NCBI RefSeq assembly: GCF_947494025.1 | Contig: NZ_CANLTQ010000005.1 | Coordinates: 166,754 to 230,753, forward strand | Length of the DNA: 64,000 nucleotides | Direction of reading: 5' to 3' | Origin: an uncultured Jannaschia sp. | GTDB lineage: Bacteria > Pseudomonadota > Alphaproteobacteria > Rhodobacterales > Rhodobacteraceae | Shown here: positions 9,247-18,134 of the stretch, one piece after another | Numbering within the stretch: the stretch's first letter is position 1 | How the letters are laid out: the number at the start of each line of letters is the position of its first letter | Notes under the pieces: model-generated | What the model was told of the DNA's origin: nothing | Database searches by the model: none | The model's input: only the letters and a program-made list of their open reading frames with translations | Translations under genes and position numbers: made by a program

Positions 9247-10203
9247 ATGTCTGACATCTTCAAATTGGTGGCGAAGCGACTGGGGCTCGGGCTCGTGACG
9301 CTGTTCGTCGTCTCGATCCTCATCTTCTTCGCCGTGGAGCTGTTGCCCGGCGACATCGCGCAGGCGGTACTGGGCCAGGGCGCGACGGAGGAGACGGTCG
9401 CGCGCCTGCGCGAGCGGATGGGGCTCAACGATCCCGCGATCATGCGCTATCTCAACTGGCTCGGCGGCGCGCTCCAGGGCGATTTCGGAGTGTCGCTCAT
9501 CTCCGGCACCAGCGTGACCGAGGCGATCACGCAGCGGTTCCTCAACACGCTGTTCCTCGCCGCCTACGCCGCGGTCATCGCCGTGCCCTTCGCGATCATC
9601 CTGGGCGTGCTCGTCGCGCTGATGCGGGACACGCTCTTCGACCGGGCGGCGAACGTGCTGACGCTCACCTCGATCTCCTCGCCGGAGTTCTTCCTGGGCT
9701 ACGTCCTGATCCTGTACCTGTCGGTCAAGACCGGCTGGTTCCCCGCAATCTCCAGTCTGTCGCCGGGCATGGGTTTCGGCGAGCTTCTCGAGCGGACGTT
9801 CCTGCCGGCGCTGACGCTCGTCCTCGTCGTGACCGCGCACATGATGCGGATGACGCGGGCAGCGATCATCAACCTTCTGGCCTCCCCCTATATCGAGATG
9901 GCCCGCCTCAAGGGGATGCCGCCCTGGAAGGTGATCGTGAAGCACGCGCTTCCGAACGCCTGGGCGCCCATCATCAACGTCGTCGCCCTGAACCTCGCCT
10001 ACCTCATCACCGGGGTGGTGCTGGTCGAGGTCGTGTTCGTCTATCCCGGCATCGGCCAGCTCCTGGTTGATGCGGTGTCCAAGCGCGACTTCCCGATCGT
10101 GCAGGCGTGCTGCCTCATCTTCGCGGCGACCTTCATCCTGCTGAACCTCGCCGCCGATGTGGGGTCCATCCTGACAAATCCGCGTCTGCGGCATCCCAAG
10201 TGA
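9247..10203 (+). CDS. ABC transporter permease, DppB type
   Basis: The 318-residue inner-membrane protein has the N-terminal helix and gated-pore fold of DppB/OppB permeases: an opening hydrophobic segment (GLGLVTLFVVSILIFFAVELLPGD), the LRERMGLNDP segment, and the EAA loop near residues 218-240 (EMARLKGMPPWKVIVKHALPNA) that contacts the ATPase. It follows the binding protein by about 105 bp and precedes the DppC-like gene by 10 bp. It would form the heterodimeric channel with the next permease. Confidence 0.93.
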   Translation: MSDIFKLVAKRLGLGLVTLFVVSILIFFAVELLPGDIAQAVLGQGATEETVARLRERMGLNDPAIMRYLNWLGGALQGDFGVSLISGTSVTEAITQRFLNTLFLAAYAAVIAVPFAIILGVLVALMRDTLFDRAANVLTLTSISSPEFFLGYVLILYLSVKTGWFPAISSLSPGMGFGELLERTFLPALTLVLVVTAHMMRMTRAAIINLLASPYIEMARLKGMPPWKVIVKHALPNAWAPIINVVALNLAYLITGVVLVEVVFVYPGIGQLLVDAVSKRDFPIVQACCLIFAATFILLNLAADVGSILTNPRLRHPK

Positions 10204-10213
10204 AGGCGGCCCG

Positions 10214-11275
10214 ATGAGCGTTTTCGTAATTGGCTACTACTCCGTCCTGATCGCCGCCTCCTGCCTCGCCGTCTATCTCGAGCGACGGCGCGTCTTCATG
10301 CTGCTGTTCTCGCTGACGCTGATCTCTTTCGTCGCGGGGATCCTCGGTGGCGTGAGCGCGCTCAGGACGATCACGATCCTCGTCGCCGTGTTCGCGCTGG
10401 CGGCGGGCGTGTCCTACGCTTTCAAGGAGTTCCTGATACAGATCTCCCGGCCCGGCCTCGCGCGGGAGTTGCGGACGGCGCCGTTGACCGCCGCGTTCGG
10501 CATGTTCGTGATCTTCACCTATGCCATCGCCGGGATCTTCGCGCCGTGGATCGCGCCGCACGGGCAGGCGGAGGTGATCTCCACCTCTTTCGCGCCGCCG
10601 GACGCCAACATGCTGCTCGGCGCCGACCAGCTCGGCCGCGACGTCTTCAGCCGCATCGTCTACGGCGCGCGCAACACAGTGGGCCTTGCCCTCGCCGCGA
10701 CGGTCCTGGCCTTCGTGATGGGCGCGCTGGCGGGCCTGCTCGCGGCGGTGAAAGGCGGCTGGTTCGACCAGTTCATGGGCCGCTTCGCCGACGTCATCAT
10801 GTCGGTCCCCTCTCTGATCTTCGCGCTTCTGATGCTGTCGATCTTCGGCACCAGCCTCCTCGTCATCGTCGTGGTGGTCGCGGTGATCTACTCGCCCCGC
10901 GTCTTCCGCCTGACCCGCGCGGTCGCGGGCAACGTGGTGGTGATGGACTACATCGAGGCGGCCAAGCTGCGCGGCGAGGGCGACTGGTACCTCATCCGCC
11001 GGGAGATCCTGCCGAATTCCACCGCGCCTCTCGTGGCCGAGTTCGGGCTCGAGTTCTGCTTCGTGTTCCTTCTGATCGCAGGCCTCAGCTTCCTCGGTCT
11101 CGGCATCCAGCCGCCGACCGCGGATTGGGGATCCATGGTGCGGGAGAACGCCACGCTGATCTCCTTCGGCGACATCACCCCGCTGATCCCGGCGGCGGCC
11201 ATCGCGCTGCTGACGGTCGCGGTCAACTTCGTGGTCGACTGGATGCTGTTCCGGTCCACCGGTCTGAAAGGGTAA
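10214..11275 (+). CDS. ABC transporter permease, DppC type, with extended N terminus
   Basis: The C-terminal ~270 residues are a standard DppC/OppC permease (FAPWIAPHGQ, then the LGADQLGRDVFSRIVYGAR motif, and the EAA loop EAAKLRGEGDWYLIRREILPNS). About 80 extra N-terminal residues carry roughly three additional hydrophobic segments (VIGYYSVLIAASCLAVYL, FMLLFSLTLISFVAGILGG, TITILVAVFALAAGV). Typical DppC proteins are close to 290 residues, so this 353-residue form is longer than usual. The start sits 10 bp after the DppB-like stop, and the ATG gives a continuous membrane topology. Confidence 0.9.
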   Translation: MSVFVIGYYSVLIAASCLAVYLERRRVFMLLFSLTLISFVAGILGGVSALRTITILVAVFALAAGVSYAFKEFLIQISRPGLARELRTAPLTAAFGMFVIFTYAIAGIFAPWIAPHGQAEVISTSFAPPDANMLLGADQLGRDVFSRIVYGARNTVGLALAATVLAFVMGALAGLLAAVKGGWFDQFMGRFADVIMSVPSLIFALLMLSIFGTSLLVIVVVVAVIYSPRVFRLTRAVAGNVVVMDYIEAAKLRGEGDWYLIRREILPNSTAPLVAEFGLEFCFVFLLIAGLSFLGLGIQPPTADWGSMVRENATLISFGDITPLIPAAAIALLTVAVNFVVDWMLFRSTGLKG

Positions 11276-11279
11276 TCGC

Positions 11280-12971
11280 ATGGGCCGATTCAGCGAAAAG
11301 GACGTCCTCCTCGACATCACGGATCTGCAGATCGAGGGCTATTCCGACGAGACCTGGGTCCCGATCATCAAGGGCGTGGATCTGAAGCTGCACCGCGGCG
11401 AGGTGCTCGGCCTCATCGGCGAAAGCGGCGCGGGCAAGTCCACGATCGGCGCCGCCGCGATGGGCTACGCCCGCGACGGCACGCGGATCTCCGGCGGCTC
11501 CATCGAGTTCGACGGGATGGAGCTCACCACCGCCTCGGAGGGGGAGCGCCGCGCGCTTCGCGGCTCGCGCATCGCCTATGTCGCGCAATCGGCGGCCGCG
11601 TCGTTCAATCCGGCGCACAAGATCATCGACCAGCACACCGAGGCGCCCGTCCATTACCGCATCCAGAAGCGGATGGAGGCGCAGGAGGACGCGAAGGAGC
11701 TCTACGAGCGCCTGCGCCTTCCGAACCCGCAGGAGATCGGGTTCCGCTATCCGCACCAGGTCTCCGGCGGTCAGCTGCAGCGCGCGATGACGGCGATGGC
11801 GATGTCCTGCCGCCCCGACCTGATCATTTTCGACGAGCCGACCACCGCGCTCGACGTGACCACGCAGATCGAGGTGCTGGCCGCGATCCGCGACATCGTC
11901 GACCAGTTCAACACGGCGGCGATCTACATCACCCACGACCTCGCCGTGGTCGCGCAGATGGCCGACACCATCAAGGTGCTCCTCAAGGGCGAGGAGGTGG
12001 AGCAGGCAACGACCGACCGCATGCTCACCGATCCGCAGGAGGACTACACCAAGTCGCTCTGGGCCGTGCGCAGCTTCAAGCGCCCCCAGAAGGCCCGGCC
12101 GACCGACGGGACGAAGCCGATCGTCTCCGTGCGGGGCGTGGACGCGTCCTATACCGGGGGCGACAAGGTCCTCGACGACGTGTCCTTCGACATCTACCCG
12201 GGCATGACCGTGGCCGTGGTGGGCGAGTCCGGCTCCGGCAAGTCCACCACCGCGCGGGTCATCACCGGCCTGCTTCCGCCTTCGAAGGGCGAGGTGCTCT
12301 TCGACGGCGAGCCCCTGCCGCCGCGCTACGAGGACCGGTCCCGGGACCAGCTGCGCCAGGCGCAGATGATCTACCAGATGGCCGACACCGCGCTGAACCC
12401 GAAGGTCCGCATCCGCGAGATCATCGGCCGGCCCGCGCAGTTCTATTCCGGTCTGAAGGGCTCGGCCCTGAAGCAGCGCGTGGACGAGCTTCTCGACCTG
12501 ATCGAGCTCGAACCGTCGCAATACTACAACCGCTACCCGCCCGAGTTGTCCGGCGGCCAGAAGCAGCGGATCGGCATCGCCCGCGCGCTCGCCGCGGAGC
12601 CCGACTTCATCATCTGCGACGAGGTCACGAGCGCGCTCGACCAGCTCGTCGCCGAAGGCATCCTGAAGCTGCTCGACCGGTTGCAGAACGAGCTCGGCCT
12701 GGCCTACATGTTCATCACCCACGACCTTGCCACCGTCCGCTCGATCGCCGACGAGGTGGTGGTCATGCAGAACGGCCGTGTGGTGGAGCAGGGTCCGAAG
12801 GAGCAGATGTTCACGCCCCCGCACCATCCCTATACCGACCTTCTCCTGTCCTCCGTGCCGGAGATGGATCCGAACTGGCTCACCACGCTTCTGGAGGAGC
12901 GGGGCGTCGACAACATCGGCGAGGCCGCCGGCGAAACGAAGGACGGGTCCGAGAAGGCAAGCTCCGCCTGA
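11280..12971 (+). CDS. Peptide ABC transporter double ATPase (DppD-DppF fusion)
   Basis: This 563-residue cytoplasmic protein contains two complete ABC ATPase domains. The first has Walker A GESGAGKST near residue 48 and signature VSGGQLQRAM near 160. The second has Walker A GESGSGKST near 313 and signature LSGGQKQRIG near 423. Both carry the C-terminal oligopeptide-transporter tail region (EDYTKSLWAV; HHPYTDLLLSSVP). One polypeptide thus supplies both nucleotide-binding subunits that are separate genes (dppD, dppF) in enterobacteria. It ends the importer operon that starts at 7534. Confidence 0.93.
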   Translation: MGRFSEKDVLLDITDLQIEGYSDETWVPIIKGVDLKLHRGEVLGLIGESGAGKSTIGAAAMGYARDGTRISGGSIEFDGMELTTASEGERRALRGSRIAYVAQSAAASFNPAHKIIDQHTEAPVHYRIQKRMEAQEDAKELYERLRLPNPQEIGFRYPHQVSGGQLQRAMTAMAMSCRPDLIIFDEPTTALDVTTQIEVLAAIRDIVDQFNTAAIYITHDLAVVAQMADTIKVLLKGEEVEQATTDRMLTDPQEDYTKSLWAVRSFKRPQKARPTDGTKPIVSVRGVDASYTGGDKVLDDVSFDIYPGMTVAVVGESGSGKSTTARVITGLLPPSKGEVLFDGEPLPPRYEDRSRDQLRQAQMIYQMADTALNPKVRIREIIGRPAQFYSGLKGSALKQRVDELLDLIELEPSQYYNRYPPELSGGQKQRIGIARALAAEPDFIICDEVTSALDQLVAEGILKLLDRLQNELGLAYMFITHDLATVRSIADEVVVMQNGRVVEQGPKEQMFTPPHHPYTDLLLSSVPEMDPNWLTTLLEERGVDNIGEAAGETKDGSEKASSA

Positions 12972-12986
12972 CGGCGGGGCGCGACC

Positions 12987-13109
12987 TCAGACGATGGTCA
13001 TCGCCGTCAGTGCCATCGTCCCAACGATGAGTGCATAAACGAGCACCAGCGCCGGCAGGCTGCCGGCCCGGTTGCGGTATTCGCGGATGAGATCGTTGCG
13101 CGTCAACAT
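12987..13109 (-). CDS. Small single-span membrane protein, 40 aa
   Basis: A 40-codon ORF starts at the ATG at 13109 (MLTRNDLIREYRNRAG) and ends in a hydrophobic helix (LPALVLVYALIVGTMALTAM). It has an excellent ribosome-binding site, CGGAGG, six bases before the start. The track lists a longer 76-residue frame, but the upstream part lacks a ribosome-binding site. A short charged cytoplasmic head plus one membrane segment fits the many regulatory microproteins of bacteria. It sits tail-to-tail with the importer ATPase. No homologue is recognised, so it is a plausible but unproven gene. Confidence 0.5.
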   Translation of the reverse strand: MLTRNDLIREYRNRAGSLPALVLVYALIVGTMALTAMTIV

Positions 13110-13321
13110 GGCATCCTCCGAGAGAATCGGCAGCCATTTCGGCATGGCCCCTCTTTCGCCGTTATTAGAACGTGTTTCGCCGGGCAAGATCCGATTTCCG
13201 GCAATTATCGCAACCACGCGTCTGCGGTGGCGACATGGAACTGCAGCGCGGTCGGGCGACGTAGTTCCCCGCCCCGTTCCGCCCCGTCACCAGGGGGCAA
13301 GAGCGGCAGGACGCGACCGAC

Positions 13322-14692
13322 CTAGTCCGTCATCCGTCGGAAGATACGCCGCGCGACCGGCGAATAGGGCGGCAGCAGCAGCTTGAGCCACGGGCCGCGC
13401 AAGGCGGTGAACACGGCGCGTTCGTGGCTGAACTCCCGAAACCCGCGATGCCCGTGATAGGCCCCGTGACCGCTTTCCCCGATGCCGCCGAAAGGCAGGT
13501 CGTGCGCCGCGAGATGCAGCACGGTCGCGTTCACCGCGCCCCCGCCCGACCGCAGTCGCGCAAGGAAGCGGCGGGCCCGCGCGGCGTCGGTGTCGAAGAC
13601 ATAGGCGGCCAGCGGGGTGGCGCCGGCCTCGGCGCGAAGCACCGCCTCGGGGTCGCAATAGCTCAGCACCACCAGAACCGGGCCGAAGATCTCCTCCGTC
13701 ATCAACGCGGAGTCCGCCGGGGGGTCCACGACGATGGTGGGCGCGATCGAACCCTCGCTCGGAAGCTCGCCCTCTGCCACGTGGATCGCCGCGCCGCCCG
13801 CCCGCGCCTCCGCGATCAGGCGTTCGATGCGCGCCATGGCCGTCGCGTCGATCATCGCGCTGTAATCGTCGGGGAGGAAGCCCCGCGCCGCGCCGCAGAG
13901 CGCGTCGACCCATCGCGCCACATCCGCCTGCGGAACCCAGACGTGATTGGGTGCGACGCATGTCTGCCCCGCGTTGAGCCATGCGCCCCAAGCGATCATC
14001 GGTGCATGGTCCTTCGGCGACGCGCCCGGCAGGGCGACCGCCGGACTGCGCCCGCCAAGCTCCAGCGTGACGGGGGTCAGGGTGCGCGCGGCGGCCTGCG
14101 CGACCTTGCGCCCCGTCTCCGTCGAGCCGGTGAAGAACAGGTGCCCGAGCGGGAGATCCGTGACCGCCTGCGCCACCTCCGGCCCGCCGGTCACGACGGC
14201 GACCTCGTCCGGCGGGAAGACCTCCTCAATGAGCGAGGCCATCGCCGTCGCGGTGGCCGGCGTTCGCTCCGAGGGCTTCAGCAGGACGCGGTTGCCCGCC
14301 GCGACGGCCGAGATGAGCGGCATCAACGCCAGTTGCAGCGGATAGTTCCACGGCGACAGGATGCCGACGACCCCCTTCGGCTCCGTCCAGATGTCGGTCC
14401 GCCCCGGCACCGGCTGCAGCACGCGACGGGTTCGGGGCCGCGACCAGCCCGGCAGGTGGCGAATCGTATGCCTGAGGCCGGTCAGCAGGAAGGCCAGCTC
14501 CGCCGTCATCGTCTCGCTCTCGGCTCGCGGGCCGAAATCGGAGCCGATGGCGGCGATCAGTTCGGCCCGCCGGGCGCGAAGCGCCGCGCCCAACCGCTCC
14601 AGCCGGGCGATCCGCGCCGCGACGGGCGGCACGTCATCGAGCGAGAAAGCCCCCCGAAGGCGCGCATGGGCATCGCGGACGGCCCCGGTCAA
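13322..14692 (-). CDS. Aldehyde dehydrogenase, probably acting on a carotenoid aldehyde
   Basis: NAD(P)-dependent aldehyde dehydrogenase of 456 residues. It has the catalytic cysteine in GQTCVAPN (residue ~245), the general-base glutamate in LELGGRSP (~211) and the Rossmann FTGSTETGRK motif. By sequence style it is close to coniferyl-aldehyde and fatty-aldehyde dehydrogenases, the same broad group as AldH of the staphyloxanthin pathway. The TTG at 14692 overlaps the upstream stop (TTGA) and is preferred over the track's longer start, which would run into the glycosyltransferase gene. As the last gene of the leftward carotenoid operon it probably oxidises a diapocarotenoid aldehyde to the acid; that substrate is inferred from context. 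Confidence 0.88.
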   Translation of the reverse strand: MTGAVRDAHARLRGAFSLDDVPPVAARIARLERLGAALRARRAELIAAIGSDFGPRAESETMTAELAFLLTGLRHTIRHLPGWSRPRTRRVLQPVPGRTDIWTEPKGVVGILSPWNYPLQLALMPLISAVAAGNRVLLKPSERTPATATAMASLIEEVFPPDEVAVVTGGPEVAQAVTDLPLGHLFFTGSTETGRKVAQAAARTLTPVTLELGGRSPAVALPGASPKDHAPMIAWGAWLNAGQTCVAPNHVWVPQADVARWVDALCGAARGFLPDDYSAMIDATAMARIERLIAEARAGGAAIHVAEGELPSEGSIAPTIVVDPPADSALMTEEIFGPVLVVLSYCDPEAVLRAEAGATPLAAYVFDTDAARARRFLARLRSGGGAVNATVLHLAAHDLPFGGIGESGHGAYHGHRGFREFSHERAVFTALRGPWLKLLLPPYSPVARRIFRRMTD

Positions 14693-15828
14693 TGGACGTC
14701 GTAAGTCCGGCCGCGCCAGACGGCCCGATGGCCCCGCCGCGCCGCGCGCAGGGCGGAAAACTGGATCCACAGCGTCACGGCGACACCGACCGGATGCAGA
14801 AGCACGGCCAACGGCGCCTGCCGCACCTTCGCCGCCAGAAGAATCCGGGCGACCAGAACCTCCGTCGTCGCGAGGCCCGCCTGCGCCGCGGCGAGGTCCG
14901 CGCCGGTCGACAGGGCCAGAAGCAGGACGAGCGGGGGCAACAGGTGACCCCCCGCCAGCAGAACGGTCCAGACCGGCAGGGCGCGAGGGGTCGCCATCCC
15001 CTCGGTCGCGTTCTTGGTGAACCCGCCCCAGATATCCGCCCAGTTGTCGTACATCCGCACATGCGCGAGCGGCGTCGCGTCGAGGATATCGGTGCGGCCG
15101 CCGCTGTCGCGGACGTTGCGCGGCAGGTTCAGGCCGTCATGCATCCGGTCGCGGAACGCGGCGTGTCCGCCTGCCCGCCGATATGCCGTCGCCCGCACCA
15201 TGAGGAGTTGGCCGCAACCCGCCGCGAAGCGCGCGTCGGACTTCGCCATCCGCGCCATCGGCAGCGGCAGGTAGCCGATCAGCAGGACCAGTATCTGCGG
15301 AATGACGATGAGCTCGCCCAGCGTCCGGGTGATCTGCCGCGGAAAGCCGGAAACGAGGTCCAGCGAACGGCGCTCCAGATAGCCGAGCATCCGCGCGACG
15401 CAATCCGGCGCGAGGCGCACGTCCGCATCGACGAAGAGGAGGACAGGATGGTTCGCCGCCGCCGCAAGCTGGTGGCAGGCATGCTGCTTGCCGTTCCAGC
15501 CCTTGGGCAGGGGGGCGCCGCGGATCAATCGCACGCGCGGATCGGCCGCCGCGGCCCGCGCAACGATGCGATCCGTTCCGTCGGTGGACCCGTCGTCGAG
15601 CACGACGACCTCGATCTCCGCGCCGTCCTGCGACAGGGCGGCGTCCAGGGCCGCGTCGATGTTGCCGGCCTCGTCGCGGGCGGGAATCAGGATCGAGACC
15701 GGATGCGCAGCCGGACCCTTCGCCCGCGCCGGGGCGCGGAAGATGACGAGGTTGACGAGCGTGACGGCCGCGTAGAGCGATCCCAGGACGAGGGCGACGA
15801 GGGCCAGAAAGGTCAGGACGGAACTCAT
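14689..15828 (-). CDS. Family 2 glycosyltransferase, CrtQ-like
   Basis: The 379-residue protein has an N-terminal membrane helix, a GT-A catalytic domain (VSILIPARDEAGNI, VVLDDGSTDGT, the metal-binding LLFVDADVRL) and a group of C-terminal membrane helices. This layout matches CrtQ, the 4,4'-diaponeurosporenoate glycosyltransferase of staphyloxanthin synthesis, and related hopanoid or carotenoid glycosyltransferases. The ATG at 15828 is preferred because AAGG lies seven bases upstream; a GTG two codons earlier (15834) is possible. It lies between the acyltransferase and aldehyde dehydrogenase genes and would glycosylate the carotenoid carboxylate at the inner membrane. The sugar is unknown. 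Confidence 0.82.
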   Translation of the reverse strand: MSSVLTFLALVALVLGSLYAAVTLVNLVIFRAPARAKGPAAHPVSILIPARDEAGNIDAALDAALSQDGAEIEVVVLDDGSTDGTDRIVARAAAADPRVRLIRGAPLPKGWNGKQHACHQLAAAANHPVLLFVDADVRLAPDCVARMLGYLERRSLDLVSGFPRQITRTLGELIVIPQILVLLIGYLPLPMARMAKSDARFAAGCGQLLMVRATAYRRAGGHAAFRDRMHDGLNLPRNVRDSGGRTDILDATPLAHVRMYDNWADIWGGFTKNATEGMATPRALPVWTVLLAGGHLLPPLVLLLALSTGADLAAAQAGLATTEVLVARILLAAKVRQAPLAVLLHPVGVAVTLWIQFSALRAARRGHRAVWRGRTYDVH

Positions 15829-15838
15829 CGGCACGCCT

Positions 15839-16636
15839 TCAATCGCTAGCCAGATGATCGGGATCGTGTCCGCGCCCCGCGGCCATGTCGCGCAACCGCG
15901 ACCACAACCCGTAGACGCCGCCGACCCCCCGGGCGCCGCCGAGGATGGTCTCGAAGGCGGCGGGCTCGCGCGCCATCGCCGCCTTGGCGAGCCGGTCCTG
16001 CGTCGCGGTCAGCGCTGCGTCCAGCCCGTCCTGCCACGCCCCGACCGGACCGAGATCGGCGAGTGGCCGACCGAAGGCCGCGAGCGCTTCGGGGCGCTTC
16101 TCGGACCAGAACGGATATTCGATCGCCAGCGGCAGGGCCATCGCACCCGGCACCCGCGCCATCAGATGCGCGAGACCGGGCCGGAGCGCGACGGGGCGTT
16201 CGCGTGGATCGGCGAAGCGGCCTTGCGCGGTCATCCAGAGCATGCGCTTCGGGTCGCCGAGCAGATGCGTGCCGACCCGGAGAAAGCGCGCCGCGCCGGC
16301 CCGGCCCTCGGGATCGACGCCGAAGATGCCGATCCGCTTCATGAAACGGTAGCGCTCGAGCGCCGTGACCTCCATCGGACCGTAGCCCTGCCGGTCGGGG
16401 AACAGCGTCTGTCGCAAGACGAGGAAGAAGGCGGGATCCCACCATCCGGGATGATTCCCGAACACGACGACCGGCCGGTCGGCAGGTATGTCCGGCTTCC
16501 CGTCCCGAAGCACGCGGACGCCGCGGAAGGCGCCACGCATCTGTCGTCGCATGACGCTGTCGAAGAACCGGACCATCCGGGGCGACAGCATCGCCACCGG
16601 ATCGCCCGGGATCGTGCCGCCGCTATTCGGCGGCAT
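15839..16636 (-). CDS. PlsC-like acyltransferase, CrtO-like
   Basis: A 265-residue glycerolipid-type acyltransferase with the catalytic HX4D motif as NHPGWWD (His62, Asp67) and a second block resembling FPDRQGYGPMEV. It lacks a cleavable signal but has hydrophobic segments that fit peripheral inner-membrane association. It starts at an ATG 14 bases inside the 3' end of the upstream desaturase gene, so the two are translationally coupled. By position between a glycosyltransferase and a carotenoid oxidase, it probably acylates the glycosyl moiety of a C30 carotenoid, as CrtO does in staphyloxanthin synthesis. A phospholipid role cannot be excluded from sequence. Confidence 0.78.
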   Translation of the reverse strand: MPPNSGGTIPGDPVAMLSPRMVRFFDSVMRRQMRGAFRGVRVLRDGKPDIPADRPVVVFGNHPGWWDPAFFLVLRQTLFPDRQGYGPMEVTALERYRFMKRIGIFGVDPEGRAGAARFLRVGTHLLGDPKRMLWMTAQGRFADPRERPVALRPGLAHLMARVPGAMALPLAIEYPFWSEKRPEALAAFGRPLADLGPVGAWQDGLDAALTATQDRLAKAAMAREPAAFETILGGARGVGGVYGLWSRLRDMAAGRGHDPDHLASD

Positions 16637-18134
16637 GGGTATTGGCGGTGGCGTCGCGGTGCAGGCTGTCGGCGGCGATCCAGCCCGACATCAGCGCCAT
16701 CGGCATGCCCGGTCCCGGATGCGCGCTGCCGCCGGCGAGGTAGAGATCCTGCACCTGCCGCGAGCGGTTGCCGGGCTTGAAGGCGCCGTTGATGCGACCG
16801 TGGCTCGCCAGCCCGTAGATCGCCCCGTCGAGCACCTTGTAGCGGTCGTGGATGTCCTGCGGGGTCAGCGCCCGCTCGAACACGATCCGCTCTTCGAGGT
16901 CGTCCATGCCGGCGGCGCGGGCGAGCTTGTCCATGATCTTCGCCCGCTCCACCGGCAGCATTCGGGACCAGTCGTGGCCGGGCCGCAGATGCGGCGTGTG
17001 GACGAGGATGTAGAGCGCCTCGCCCCCCTCCGGCGCGACGCCGGGCTCGGTCCGCGCGGGGGCGGCGATGTAGGCGGTCGGGTCGGGCGCGGGCACGCCC
17101 CGGTCGTAGATCGCGCCGAACTCTTCCTTCGGGTCGCGGGAAAAGACGAAGTTGTGGTGCGCCAGATGCTCGTAGGCTCGGTCGAGCCCGAGATAGAGCA
17201 CGATGCCGGAACAGGCCGCCTCGCGCGACTTGTAGCCGAATTTCTGCCAGGCCTTGCCGCCGACGAGCTCCCGGTAGGTGCGCACGGAATCCATGTTGGA
17301 GACGACCTTGTCGAAGCGCAACGTCTCGCCGTTCGCGACGATTGCCACGGCGCGGCCGCCCTCGACCTCGATGCGCTCCACGTCGACGCCGGTGCGGTAA
17401 TCCACGCCCAGCTCCTCGCCCAGCCGGGTGAGGGCGGCGGGCACGGCGCGGGTGCCGCCGATCGGATACCACACGCCCTCGCCCTGCTGCATTTGCGCGA
17501 TGCCGCAAAGGACGGCGGGCGCGGCCAGGGGGGAGGAGCCGATATACTGGATGAAATGCTCCAGCATCTGTGCCACGCGGGGGTCGCGGACGTTGCGCTT
17601 GATCTGCCCGGCCACGGTGCGGTGCATGCGGAGCGCCATGACGTCCGACAGGGTCGAGAGCGTCATGTTCTCCTTCAGGTTCATCGTGTCGCGCAGATCC
17701 TCGACCGAGCGCCAGAAGAAGAACTTGTCCGACACGTCCGACAGGCGGTCGGCGACCTCCATGAAGCGCTGGAAGCCCTGTTCGTCGCCCGGGCTGAGCT
17801 TGCCGATCTCGCGCGCCGCCTCCGCCGGGTCGTCGCGCAGGTCGAGCACCGTGCCGTCGTCGTAGAAGCAGCGCCATTGCGGGTCGAGCCGCCGCAGGTC
17901 GAGATAGTCGGAAAGATCGCGCCCCGCCTCCGCGAACACGCGTTCGAGCACCCGCGGCATCGTCAGGATCGTCGGCCCCATGTCAAAGCGGAACCCCTTC
18001 TCGGAAAGCTCCGCCGCCTTGCCGCCCAGCCAGGCGTTCTTCTCCAGGAGCGTGACCTTATGGCCCCGCGCCGCCAGCGTCGCCGCAGCGGCCAGCCCGC
18101 CCAGGCCGCCTCCGATGATGCCGACGCTGCTCAT
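16623..18134 (-). CDS. CrtP/CrtNb-like carotenoid oxidase or second desaturase
   Basis: A 503-residue FAD-dependent amine-oxidase-fold protein of the phytoene-desaturase family. The dinucleotide-binding motif IIGGGLGGLAAAATLAARGH is at residues ~6-25 and the C-terminal FAD motif DLYLAGGSAHPGPGMPMALM is near the end. It starts at an ATG overlapping the upstream gene's stop (ATGA), while the track's long frame fuses it to that gene. Its paralogue directly upstream resembles CrtN more closely, so this one is the better candidate for the oxidase (CrtP) that introduces a terminal aldehyde. The order desaturase-oxidase-acyltransferase-glycosyltransferase-dehydrogenase supports this, but a pure desaturase role remains possible. 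Confidence 0.82.
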   Translation of the reverse strand: MSSVGIIGGGLGGLAAAATLAARGHKVTLLEKNAWLGGKAAELSEKGFRFDMGPTILTMPRVLERVFAEAGRDLSDYLDLRRLDPQWRCFYDDGTVLDLRDDPAEAAREIGKLSPGDEQGFQRFMEVADRLSDVSDKFFFWRSVEDLRDTMNLKENMTLSTLSDVMALRMHRTVAGQIKRNVRDPRVAQMLEHFIQYIGSSPLAAPAVLCGIAQMQQGEGVWYPIGGTRAVPAALTRLGEELGVDYRTGVDVERIEVEGGRAVAIVANGETLRFDKVVSNMDSVRTYRELVGGKAWQKFGYKSREAACSGIVLYLGLDRAYEHLAHHNFVFSRDPKEEFGAIYDRGVPAPDPTAYIAAPARTEPGVAPEGGEALYILVHTPHLRPGHDWSRMLPVERAKIMDKLARAAGMDDLEERIVFERALTPQDIHDRYKVLDGAIYGLASHGRINGAFKPGNRSRQVQDLYLAGGSAHPGPGMPMALMSGWIAADSLHRDATANTHAAE

